Positions 8,795 through 17,053 of a DNA stretch of 33,031 bases are shown piece after piece. The position numbers were made by a program, and so were the translations under genes. The stretch is from Phycisphaeraceae bacterium (GTDB taxonomy: Bacteria; Planctomycetota; Phycisphaerae; Phycisphaerales; Phycisphaeraceae). Positions within the stretch are counted from its first letter, which is position 1, and every line of letters begins with the position of its first letter. The notes under the pieces were generated by a model, which saw only the letters and a program-made list of their open reading frames with translations, did not search any database and was not told where the DNA came from. The stretch is from assembly GCA_002704825.1 (NCBI GenBank), contig PAIY01000012.1, positions 1 to 33,031 of the forward strand, in the 5' to 3' direction.

Positions 8795-10411
8795 TCAAAT
8801 ATCCCCGTGTGTCACACGCAGCATTTCAGCTACGCTGATTCGCCCTTCCTTCACCGCTTGCAAGGCACTGTTACGCAATGTATTCATGCCTTCACGAACG
8901 GCTTGCTCTTTGATTCGATCCGCAGGTTCACGCTGCTGAATCATGGTTCGAACGGCAGAACTCACCGGCAGAATCTCGGCAATGACGGATCGCCCCTTGC
9001 ACCCAGTATAGCGACATGCCTCACATCCCTTACCAGTCCATGATTCACTGACATCATTTAATTCATCAGCCGGAACCACCTGCTTGCACTTCGGGCAAAT
9101 CTTACGAACCAATCGCTGAGCAATCACACCAGAAATGGAACTGGCAGCCAGGAACGGTTCAATACCGATATCCAGCAAACGTGAAACCGCGCTGGCTGCA
9201 TCATTGGTATGCAACGTGGCAAATACCAGGTGCCCCGTCAATGCAGAACGAATCGTGATGTCAGCCGTTTCACGGTCACGGATTTCACCAATGAGCATCA
9301 CATCGGGGTCATGTCGCAACATACTCCTCAATGCACGGGCAAAATCAAAACCGATTTCCTCGTGGACCTGCATCTGAAGGATGTCATCCATCCAGTATTC
9401 AACCGGATCTTCAATCGTGATGATTTTGGTATCAGGCTTGTTGATCTTGCTCAGGCAGGTGTAAAGCGTCGTGGTCTTACCGCTACCCGTCGGCCCTGTC
9501 ACCAACACCAGTCCATGAGGACGATTGATGAGTTCATCAATCTTGACTTGCTCTTCATGCTGGAAACCTAATCCTGTCAATTCCAGCTTGACCATCTGGC
9601 GACTTTGCAAGCGAATATTAATCGCTTCGCCGTATACACCAGGTAGAATACTGATACGTAAATCGTATTCCACACCCTTAAGTGTCACACGTGCCCGACC
9701 ATCTTGGGGAAGGCGTTTTTCAGTAATGTCCAGATTCGACATGATCTTGATGCGTGACACCAAAGCTGATTTGAGTTGCTTGACACTTTGCGGAATAGAA
9801 ACATCTTCCAGCATGCCGTCAACACGATATCGTACACGGTACTTACTATCGAAAGGCTCAAAGTGAATGTCGGTTGCATTGGATGTGATCGCTTCACTGA
9901 TAATGCGATTCACTAGATTGACAACTGTGGGCTCATTGGCTGATTCATCATCTGAAAGATTTGTAGCTTGCGCGCTGGTAACCTGAAGTTGCTCAGCTTC
10001 AGACGAGTCTTTATTGTTCGTTAAACGCTCTACGGTTTCCGCACCAAGTCCATAATACATCTTGTGCATTTGCGTGATGTTTTCTCGCGTGGTGAGAACA
10101 CGTTCAATTTTGCAATCCAACAAATGCTCCAGTTCATCCCAGCTTTGCCAGTCAAATGGATCTGAACATGCCAAACTTAATACACCATCCTGTTCGGAAA
10201 GTGGCATAACACAGTATTTAATCGCTAAAGATGGACTAAGACGATTGCATATAAAATCTGGGATGTTATTATGTATTAATCTGAAATGTGACATACAAAG
10301 CATTTTAATATTTTTAGATGCAATTATTGCAAACAAATCAATAGGTTCTACATCTACCTCGTATTGCAGTATTGCAGTATTGCAATTACTCTTGGTGATT
10401 TTTAGATACAA
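8795..10411 (-). CDS. gspE: T2SS motor ATPase GspE
   Basis: 538 residues if read from the TTG at 10411, the only start before an upstream in-frame stop. Walker A GPTGSGKT lies at about 306-313, the Asp box EDPVEYW at about 334-340, Walker B MLIGEIRD at about 372-379 and the His box at about 401. Four zinc-binding cysteines (C439, C442, C463, C466) mark GspE rather than PilT. The N-terminal T2SSE_N-like domain contains LSPSLAIKYCVMPL. The segment before it is short for the family, and the 5' end carries an 8-bp tandem repeat (listed separately). An ATG at 10303 or 10294 is an alternative start, without a visible ribosome site. Confidence 0.9.
   Translation of the reverse strand: MYLKITKSNCNTAILQYEVDVEPIDLFAIIASKNIKMLCMSHFRLIHNNIPDFICNRLSPSLAIKYCVMPLSEQDGVLSLACSDPFDWQSWDELEHLLDCKIERVLTTRENITQMHKMYYGLGAETVERLTNNKDSSEAEQLQVTSAQATNLSDDESANEPTVVNLVNRIISEAITSNATDIHFEPFDSKYRVRYRVDGMLEDVSIPQSVKQLKSALVSRIKIMSNLDITEKRLPQDGRARVTLKGVEYDLRISILPGVYGEAINIRLQSRQMVKLELTGLGFQHEEQVKIDELINRPHGLVLVTGPTGSGKTTTLYTCLSKINKPDTKIITIEDPVEYWMDDILQMQVHEEIGFDFARALRSMLRHDPDVMLIGEIRDRETADITIRSALTGHLVFATLHTNDAASAVSRLLDIGIEPFLAASSISGVIAQRLVRKICPKCKQVVPADELNDVSESWTGKGCEACRYTGCKGRSVIAEILPVSSAVRTMIQQREPADRIKEQAVREGMNTLRNSALQAVKEGRISVAEMLRVTHGDI
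10362..10385. repeat. 8-bp tandem repeat (TATTGCAG-type, 3 copies) at the 5' end of gspE
   Basis: Three consecutive units TATTGCAG, TATTGCAG and TATTGCAA lie in codons about 9-17 of the longest gspE frame. The unit length is not a multiple of three, so gain or loss of one unit would shift the frame if translation starts at the TTG at 10411. Confidence 0.7.
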
Positions 10412-10496
10412 AGGTCTTATATTCCTCGCGCGAACTCATCCAATAGCAATCTCCAGCATCACCGCACTTTCCTTTTCGTCAATCATTCACAGAACT

Positions 10497-11774
10497 TCAT
10501 GCAGTACCAACATTGAGTCTGGATCTTCCATCTGCCGCATAGCAGATGGACCGTTCTATGTCGCGGAAGCTCATACCTTCTATTCCCAATGGGCAACCAC
10601 GATAGCGTTCTAAAACGTATTGCCGCAGAGAACGCAGCATATCCGTAGATTCAAATGCTTCATGGGGCACAACACCAGCCTCGCAGCAGGCCCAAACTGC
10701 CTCACAGTGCCCCTGAAGTACATGCATAATATGCAACATGGCTGCCCCCGTCAGCATAGTCGGATCCTCGTCGAAACTCATCAAACATCTCCACACTTCC
10801 GTACCACCTATTGATCCGTTTGCCTTCACCGTCTGATATGGGTCATGGATCGTGGGGCGCGACGGCTTCTTCCAAGCATCATTCCACAATCCGCTACAGT
10901 TTGCCTCCTGTGCCAACCAAGCCTGTGCGTCTAGTTCAACATGTGCCAACACACAAGCATTAGCCGGAGGAACACAGTATTCAAGTGTCCCCCGCTTGTT
11001 AATGTCCACACAGCGTTCACATTGCAGTGCCTCGCATTCCTGACAGGTAACAGACCATTCTCGCTTAAAAAGCTGCCGATTGCGCAACGTTAACGACGCG
11101 TCAATATGTCCGCAAGACTCGTCCCCTCTGACAGCGGCTGCCGGACAGACAAACATATCTCCGCTCGGTACGACTGCGACACTGCTGACACCAGCACCGC
11201 ATCCGGAATAGGTTGATCCCTGGAACCCACCCATCAAGTTAGGTATCCGCACTCTGGCCCAAATGTCCGGCTGCTTCAAAAGCCACTGGCAAAAGTCACG
11301 CAGCTGCTCGCCATACAAATCGAACTCCTGTTTACCATAGCTAAGCATCTCCGGATGTCGAATCAGGACATGATCAAACCACGTCGCCAGCAACTGCATC
11401 ATGTTGGATATCCGATCTAAGTCAGCCGGATATACCCGCAGAATCGCCTTCGAGCCTTGCTCTTCGCCAAGATGTTCAAAGCGATCAGACTCGTAGACGA
11501 CGGTGGTTCTGTCATCAGGGGGTAAACGGCTCCCCGCTGGCACGATAATGTCCACAACTTCTGCACCGCATTCGCGTGCATATTCATCAGGTAGGCCGTT
11601 TCGATTGCAGACAAGAGTACAGGCCCACCCGAGTTGCCTGGCGCGTCCCAATACACGTTGGAACCGCGATAGCGGCATTATATACTCACCAGCAATCCCA
11701 TCTTGTGGTCCTTCATGACAGAACAGAACAGCGTCCGTCTGCAACACTATCCAGATTGATCTAATACTGTCCAT
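10497..11774 (-). CDS. SPASM-type CXXX-repeat peptide maturase-like protein (no radical SAM motif)
   Basis: 425 residues. There is no CxxxCxxC radical SAM motif, but a SPASM-like cysteine cluster is evident: SGCGAGVSSVAVVPSGDMFVCPA (C192, C210), C221, CQEC-x4-CERC (C244, C247, C252, C255), then C267 and C274. This layout, directly downstream of a radical SAM/SPASM gene, matches what I recall of the family named CXXX repeat peptide maturase. It probably binds auxiliary iron-sulfur clusters and assists modification of the Cys-repeat precursor at 24020-24562. A strong AAAGGAG site precedes the ATG, 9 nt after the radical SAM gene. It is a paralogue of the N-terminal half of the product of 12992-14932. 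The exact reaction is unknown. Confidence 0.68.
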   Translation of the reverse strand: MDSIRSIWIVLQTDAVLFCHEGPQDGIAGEYIMPLSRFQRVLGRARQLGWACTLVCNRNGLPDEYARECGAEVVDIIVPAGSRLPPDDRTTVVYESDRFEHLGEEQGSKAILRVYPADLDRISNMMQLLATWFDHVLIRHPEMLSYGKQEFDLYGEQLRDFCQWLLKQPDIWARVRIPNLMGGFQGSTYSGCGAGVSSVAVVPSGDMFVCPAAAVRGDESCGHIDASLTLRNRQLFKREWSVTCQECEALQCERCVDINKRGTLEYCVPPANACVLAHVELDAQAWLAQEANCSGLWNDAWKKPSRPTIHDPYQTVKANGSIGGTEVWRCLMSFDEDPTMLTGAAMLHIMHVLQGHCEAVWACCEAGVVPHEAFESTDMLRSLRQYVLERYRGCPLGIEGMSFRDIERSICYAADGRSRLNVGTA

Positions 11775-11783
11775 AGCTCTCCT

Positions 11784-12992
11784 TTAGGCTTGGCACCCCA
11801 AATGCATACCAGCATCGCTTTCCGCAACAATGCTAATGCCATGCTTCCTTTCCAACTCCGCCCAGTAGTACTGGTTGGCTCGCCACCTAGCCTTATGCAT
11901 CTCACAGATGAAAGTGGCACGTTGAAACAGCGTGTCGGTATCGGCTTCATCATAATTAAGCGCCGTACACCATGCGCACTGATCGCTCATAGTACATTTC
12001 AGACACTTCTCGGGGCTTTGCAGCGACTTACGTAGACAATGAAAAGGACGCACCAAGTCTAATTCGAAACCGGTATAAATAGACCCCACGGGGCGACCAG
12101 GTTTGTGCCCAAGACAGAAACTCTGAAAACGTAAACAGGGAAAAAGATTGCCCTGAGCGTCTATCGACATCATGCGACCTGTACCACACCAGTTGCGATC
12201 ATCCTCTGGTGTCTGAGGCCGCTGTCGCGCGGGTATCCAGAACAGGTTGCAACTGTGTGTTCGCCAGAAGCCTCTTTCAAGCGCGATATCAGCCAACTTC
12301 CGTAATTCGGCTTCATATAGCTCTGCATCACCAGGTCTCCACACATCCTCGAAAACTGCATTGGCAGCAACATTGCGGATCCCCATATCCCACACAGCGA
12401 TAATACTTTCGCACACATAAGGGAGATCGTCGCTGCTAAAAGTGATCTTGGTAGCCGCATCGGGGTACTGCCGTAACCAAAGTTTCACATTTCGTGCAAC
12501 AATATCATAGGAACCTAGACCGCTTGCGAATATACGAGCACGATCATGTTTGCGTTTGGACCCATCAATAGTGATTGCCGGGTGGATATGGCCTCGATTC
12601 TCCCAAAGCACTTGTTGAACCTCTTGTGTGTGATATAGCGTGCCATTGGTCGACATCATTAACACGTAGGAAGATCGCCAAGGGTGTCCAGTATGGCACC
12701 AGAGCTGTCTTTTGAAGTACTCAATTACTTCACGCATCAATCCAATTTCCAACGAACACTCACCACCAGTGAATTCGAGAACAATTCCGTCCGCCGGATC
12801 GGGTATTTCGAAGAGGAAGTCTATAGCACGCATCGCTACATCACGCGACATGGTGTGATTGGCGTTTTTATCTAGTTGGTAGCAGTACTTGCAGCGCAAA
12901 TTACACTGCTCGGTTAGCACCAACGTGCAATACTGCGCACGACCATCCATGTACTGCCGCAATCCACGACCCAATTGATATGTTTCAATCAT
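11784..12992 (-). CDS. Radical SAM/SPASM peptide maturase, CXXX-repeat target type
   Basis: 402 residues. The radical SAM cluster motif CNLRCKYC (C30, C34, C37) is followed by FTGGECS (GGE at 76-78) for S-adenosylmethionine binding. A C-terminal SPASM region carries WCGTGRMMSIDAQGNLFPCLRF (C269, C286), CLKC-x5-CAWC (C330, C333, C339, C342) and C363, enough for two auxiliary 4Fe-4S clusters. SPASM enzymes of this size typically install thioether or C-C crosslinks on ribosomal peptides. With the Cys-x-x-x precursor in the same island, I infer it is the crosslinking enzyme. Its ATG overlaps the upstream gene's stop (TGATG). Confidence 0.82.
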   Translation of the reverse strand: MIETYQLGRGLRQYMDGRAQYCTLVLTEQCNLRCKYCYQLDKNANHTMSRDVAMRAIDFLFEIPDPADGIVLEFTGGECSLEIGLMREVIEYFKRQLWCHTGHPWRSSYVLMMSTNGTLYHTQEVQQVLWENRGHIHPAITIDGSKRKHDRARIFASGLGSYDIVARNVKLWLRQYPDAATKITFSSDDLPYVCESIIAVWDMGIRNVAANAVFEDVWRPGDAELYEAELRKLADIALERGFWRTHSCNLFWIPARQRPQTPEDDRNWCGTGRMMSIDAQGNLFPCLRFQSFCLGHKPGRPVGSIYTGFELDLVRPFHCLRKSLQSPEKCLKCTMSDQCAWCTALNYDEADTDTLFQRATFICEMHKARWRANQYYWAELERKHGISIVAESDAGMHLGCQA

Positions 12993-14932
12993 CAGTATGC
13001 CACCTCATCTACGGTATCACTCGGTTCAGAACATCCGCAGCCGCTTTCGCGAACATCAAGAAACACCTTGCTTTCAGCCATGTCCAGTCGGTACTGCCAG
13101 CGATCATCTGGCGGTGTCTGCCAATGGTATATTTCTGCCATGCTTAAAAACCAGTTACGTATCCGTTCACTAGCCGCACCCAATCCGGTTATAAGTTCGT
13201 TCAAATTGTCGTCTTGCTCTTCATTGGTAACTATATCGCGAATGCGTGGTCGAACAATATCGGCAATCATACTCCGCTCTTCGAAAAGCCGCCGAATCAC
13301 CTCCATATCCAGCCCCCCAACCGTGCCTACGCAGGTGGAACAACTACTACACAGGCTTCCTTTTTTCAGCAGTCCTGGAAGCGACAAATAAACTACACCT
13401 TTGTCAAAATCCACTTCCCATCGACCTTCATCATCCGACTCCCATCGCTCACGTTTAGCGGTAACCTGAAACCATCGATGCACATTATCTCTCGCCCTCA
13501 CAAGATTGGCACGTATAACAGCTATTTCATTAGTGCAGTCAAAGCCCATCCGGACATCCTCAATGGTGGCATTAAATAGGAAGGCCCAACCCAATTCCTG
13601 CTGGTACAGTGCGGCTATTGCTTGCAGATCACCATCACCTAATCTCCACTCCCTACGGTGCTTGGAATGCATATTTCTAGCGGCAGTATCGATGAAAGTA
13701 AAAGGCTGTCGTTCCACAGACTCAGCAGCGGATGAATGAATCCTACTTACCACATCCAACGTCTCACGAACCCGTCGTCTGAACACATTACGACGGGCAC
13801 TGGCTGGTTGTCCTTCAATGTCTCCCCACTTCTCCAATAGAGAATTCAGAAATTTCACGTCAAAATTGCTGCTCTCAGCGGCGCGATGGATATCACAATG
13901 TGCCTGGGCGAACTCGTCGAAAGTAACATCAATCTCCTGATGCGACGTCCGCAGTTTCTCTTCACCTTCTTGCCTTGATCGATCAGCCGCGTTCTGTGCT
14001 AACCGCATACGTAAGCAGTCGAAAAGGTACGGAGATGTAGCGACTCGCCACATCTGATCTTTAACGACCGATCGCTCGGCTTCCGCGAGTTTCGCAGCCT
14101 GGTACGTATCATTGGCCAGACAAGGATGAGCACAGCAACATGCCGTTGAATGCACATGATTCAAAACAGTGAGTTTATAGTCGTCCCCTCCTCTAACATT
14201 GCCTATATCCAGTTCATTATTTGTGTTATAGAATGATGGGCAGGGATAGAGGCGCTGGTCCGGTCCAATTGTTATTATGCTTCGGCCAGCAGGACACTGG
14301 TCGGTAACATCACTACGACTTCGATGTCGCAGGTTGTGGATGCGAAACGCAACGGGCATAGCTGATAGGCTCTTTGCAAGCGAAGCATCAGCGATAGCCC
14401 CCAGTTGCTGGCCATACTCAATGATATCGGAGTCACAGAGCATGTGAATCTCCCGCAATCGAATTGTAACCCCCCCCAAGTCATCCTGACATTCCAGCAA
14501 GACTGCCGCCAAATCAGAAATTTCCTCCTTCGTCAAGTGTAGTATCAGTGGTCTACCTGCAATACTCAGTCGTTTTGCTTTGAGGCATTTCAAACTCTCG
14601 GCGACGACTACTTGATGCTCCGAAAAGGGAATCCGCAGTGCATTCTGCTTTTCAAGCGTAATCAACGGCAGAACAAGCTTATGTCCAATATCACAGATTG
14701 TTTCTGCAATAATAAGAGAAAGCGGCTCAACAACACCCACCAAAAATCGAACATCTCTCGAAAATGGAACTTGTTGAGCTATCCATCGAAATGCATTCCG
14801 GAGTCCGTCAACAGACAACTTCTCCGAATACTCATTCCTCCCCCCAAAGGTGTAACACGGTTGGGCACAATCGGCATCCAGCATTACCAACACGCTAGCG
14901 TCTGTAGGCAAATTATTGTCACTAATCATCAT
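12992..14932 (-). CDS. Large SPASM-domain protein fused to a duplicated C-terminal module (CXXX system)
   Basis: 646 residues from the ATG at 14932, preceded by GAGAGGAG; a start at 14980 would add 16 residues without a ribosome site. The N-terminal part parallels the 425-residue protein: a beta-alpha start (VLVMLDADCAQPCYTFGG) and a SPASM-like cluster (DQCPAGRSIITIGPDQRLYPCPS; C213, C231, then CCC 265-267 and C271), with no CxxxCxxC. Residues about 330-470 are an uncharacterised helical linker. Two similar modules follow (about 474-534 and 579-636), each with a helix ending R-WF, a W/RW pair, a V-L strand and a Cys cluster (LCSSCSTC; GCGCSE). I suggest a fusion of a maturase with two copies of a small CXXX-system partner. 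No reaction can be assigned. Confidence 0.62.
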   Translation of the reverse strand: MMISDNNLPTDASVLVMLDADCAQPCYTFGGRNEYSEKLSVDGLRNAFRWIAQQVPFSRDVRFLVGVVEPLSLIIAETICDIGHKLVLPLITLEKQNALRIPFSEHQVVVAESLKCLKAKRLSIAGRPLILHLTKEEISDLAAVLLECQDDLGGVTIRLREIHMLCDSDIIEYGQQLGAIADASLAKSLSAMPVAFRIHNLRHRSRSDVTDQCPAGRSIITIGPDQRLYPCPSFYNTNNELDIGNVRGGDDYKLTVLNHVHSTACCCAHPCLANDTYQAAKLAEAERSVVKDQMWRVATSPYLFDCLRMRLAQNAADRSRQEGEEKLRTSHQEIDVTFDEFAQAHCDIHRAAESSNFDVKFLNSLLEKWGDIEGQPASARRNVFRRRVRETLDVVSRIHSSAAESVERQPFTFIDTAARNMHSKHRREWRLGDGDLQAIAALYQQELGWAFLFNATIEDVRMGFDCTNEIAVIRANLVRARDNVHRWFQVTAKRERWESDDEGRWEVDFDKGVVYLSLPGLLKKGSLCSSCSTCVGTVGGLDMEVIRRLFEERSMIADIVRPRIRDIVTNEEQDDNLNELITGLGAASERIRNWFLSMAEIYHWQTPPDDRWQYRLDMAESKVFLDVRESGCGCSEPSDTVDEVAY

Positions 14933-15033
14933 TTCCGTGTAAGCTCCTCTCTTGCAGCAATGCTGCTTAAGTCCGGCCATAATGCTGTTCTGTCATACAA
15001 TCGCAATTTATTCAAAACCGGACCATCAACTCA

Positions 15034-16866
15034 TCACTGCAAACCATTTATCCATGTTGCAATTTCCTGAATGACCTGTGCATCGACGTGTGAAGGTGTG
15101 AGATAGTCCGAAGGCATAGACTTACCATGCCCAGGAGCAAATAAATGGTTCAGCGCAGGATACAACCTCCATTGCACATCTTTACGAGAGGTCAACGCTG
15201 ACTGCCACTCCTCGTACTCTTCTTTCGTCACTTGGTAATCACGTCCTCCCTGCAAAAAAAGCATCGGTGCCAAAACACGGCGTGCTACAACAGCCGGATC
15301 GTAAGTAGCCAAGTCCCTCCAATATGGACTGTACGCACCTAGCATCACTTCACCCGCAGCAACAGTCTCGCCATGTCTAAGCGACTGAATCCGCTTCATT
15401 TGCTGCTCAACCGATTCAATATGGGCTTTCTCAGCATCAGATATAGCACCATCCAATGTGGCAAGATATCGCACTTGCTTTGCGACTAGTTCCTCAACAG
15501 GACTGATATTCCCCGCCATGATCACTACACCCGCTACATGTGTCGCTACGGCGATACGCGGCGCAAGCATTCCACCTAGACTGTGGCCGAGTACGAAAAC
15601 TCGCTTATAATCAACCTCTGGCTGACGACGCAAAAGCGCGATGGCAGCTACTGCGTCATCCAGTACTTCTTCCTTTACAGTGGTGGTCGCCACTTCCATC
15701 CGACCACTATAAGCATAGGTTCGCTTGTCGTAGCGAAGAACGGCTATACCACAACTGGCCAATCCCCATGCCAAATCACGGAAAGGCTTATTAGGGCCAA
15801 TGCTCGAATCTTTATCGAGGGGGCCTGATCCATGGACCAAGACAATCGCTGGGCATGACAGGGACTTTCGTTTTGGAACTGTCAGCACACCCGCAATTAC
15901 CCATGGAGGTGATCCAAATGAAACGTTCCTTTCTGAGAAAGTAGTGGGATCAACGTACTGATCCGATGTCCATGACGCATGAGGTTCGGTAAAAATCCCT
16001 TCCACCTGCCTATTCTTATCGTAGACGATCCGAATTACCTCTTCTCCTTCAGCATATTTGCAGGATACCAATGCGATCATATGCTGTTCTTGCTCCTTAA
16101 CGCGTAGTTCCACAATACTCTGGTAAGCCCCATGTTCAGCAACAATTGACTCCCAAATAGACGCAAGCTGTGCGACTGAAACGGCCTCTCGCATTTGGGT
16201 GTTGAACTGCTCAAGTGCGGTCGCTGTCTGGCCGGTCGAAACAAATTGCACCAACTTCCTGGCCTTATCGTCGCACCAGTGTGATTCACTTGTTGGCACT
16301 GAAACTGAGCCTCCTGACATTCTCTCGCTCTTTGTGGCATTACGGTTATTCACGTAAATAGCAGTGACTTTGTAATTATTAAAGAAGAACCGCACGCCTT
16401 TTGCTGAAGAAGCGTAATAACACTTGCCCTTGGTGCCACTCACATCCTTGTATAACACACCGTCACGATATTCGGGTGTCTTACCTTCTACTGTCTCACT
16501 AGGCTGCCCGACTTCATCCAACACATCAGTGAGAGAGGAGCCAATGTGGATCGTCTCGGCGAATTGGTACTCTGGCTGAGTATAACGTATCTCAATAACC
16601 CATCGAGCATCTATTAATATTGAGATGCCCTCAGGATACTCCATGAGAAATGTTTGCGGTAATTCCTTCTCTGAAATACTTCTTCTACCCCAGCGATATG
16701 CGATTGGCGCTCCGAGTTCGTTAACCGTTTGTTCATAAGTGCTTTCACCCGGTACCAGCATCATGCTTCTCGCACAGATGGTCTGGCAATCGACCTGTGC
16801 AATGTTTTGAGCGAATATAATACTTGCCATGAGAGACATAATCACCAACATCCACTTCGTTATCAC
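15034..16866 (-). CDS. Secreted alpha/beta hydrolase with DUF3887-like domain
   Basis: 610 residues from the GTG at 16866, which has AGGAG 7 nt upstream; an in-frame TTG at 16881 sits on that ribosome site and is rejected. A signal peptide (to about residue 19, FA-QN) is followed by an unassigned beta-rich region, a DUF3887-like segment (about 200-290, KLVQFVSTGQ onward) and an alpha/beta hydrolase domain. The nucleophile motif is GHSLGG. The likely acid is the Asp of LQGGRDYQV and the His is in LNHLFAPGH; VLVHGSGPLDKD forms the oxyanion-hole strand. It probably acts in the periplasm as an esterase or peptidase. In this island it could trim the exported peptide (inference only). Confidence 0.78.
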   Translation of the reverse strand: MITKWMLVIMSLMASIIFAQNIAQVDCQTICARSMMLVPGESTYEQTVNELGAPIAYRWGRRSISEKELPQTFLMEYPEGISILIDARWVIEIRYTQPEYQFAETIHIGSSLTDVLDEVGQPSETVEGKTPEYRDGVLYKDVSGTKGKCYYASSAKGVRFFFNNYKVTAIYVNNRNATKSERMSGGSVSVPTSESHWCDDKARKLVQFVSTGQTATALEQFNTQMREAVSVAQLASIWESIVAEHGAYQSIVELRVKEQEQHMIALVSCKYAEGEEVIRIVYDKNRQVEGIFTEPHASWTSDQYVDPTTFSERNVSFGSPPWVIAGVLTVPKRKSLSCPAIVLVHGSGPLDKDSSIGPNKPFRDLAWGLASCGIAVLRYDKRTYAYSGRMEVATTTVKEEVLDDAVAAIALLRRQPEVDYKRVFVLGHSLGGMLAPRIAVATHVAGVVIMAGNISPVEELVAKQVRYLATLDGAISDAEKAHIESVEQQMKRIQSLRHGETVAAGEVMLGAYSPYWRDLATYDPAVVARRVLAPMLFLQGGRDYQVTKEEYEEWQSALTSRKDVQWRLYPALNHLFAPGHGKSMPSDYLTPSHVDAQVIQEIATWINGLQ

Positions 16867-16911
16867 ACCATTTCTCCTCAAGTTTACGAGCTAAAGTTCC
16901 GAACCACCTGA

Positions 16912-17046
16912 TCAAATAAAAAAAATCCCCAAACCGCTAAATAGAAAGCCTTGCAGAATAAACAGAATGCCAGTAGGACATACACATTCATAGTTCAAGT
17001 ACTTCTGTTTTTTTTCGGCTAATCTGTCCACAGCACCAACCTTCAC
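16912..17046 (-). CDS. Candidate 44-residue small membrane protein
   Basis: A GTG at 17046, 7 nt after the ABC transporter stop, opens 44 codons ending in TGA at 16912. The product has a charged N-terminus (DRLAEKKQKYLNYE), a CVC pair and a hydrophobic C-terminal helix (PTGILFILQGFLFSGLGIFF). It fills most of the gap between two operon genes. A GGAG about 12 nt upstream is a weak ribosome site. Not recognised; it could be a small membrane partner of the transporter or a false ORF. Confidence 0.45.
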   Translation of the reverse strand: MKVGAVDRLAEKKQKYLNYECVCPTGILFILQGFLFSGLGIFFI

Positions 17047-17053
17047 ATCTCGT

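Noticed and set aside
10412..10496. Tiny ORFs of 16 and 17 codons between the SPASM protein and gspE
   Set aside because: They are very short, have no clear ribosome site for the second, and show no recognisable similarity.
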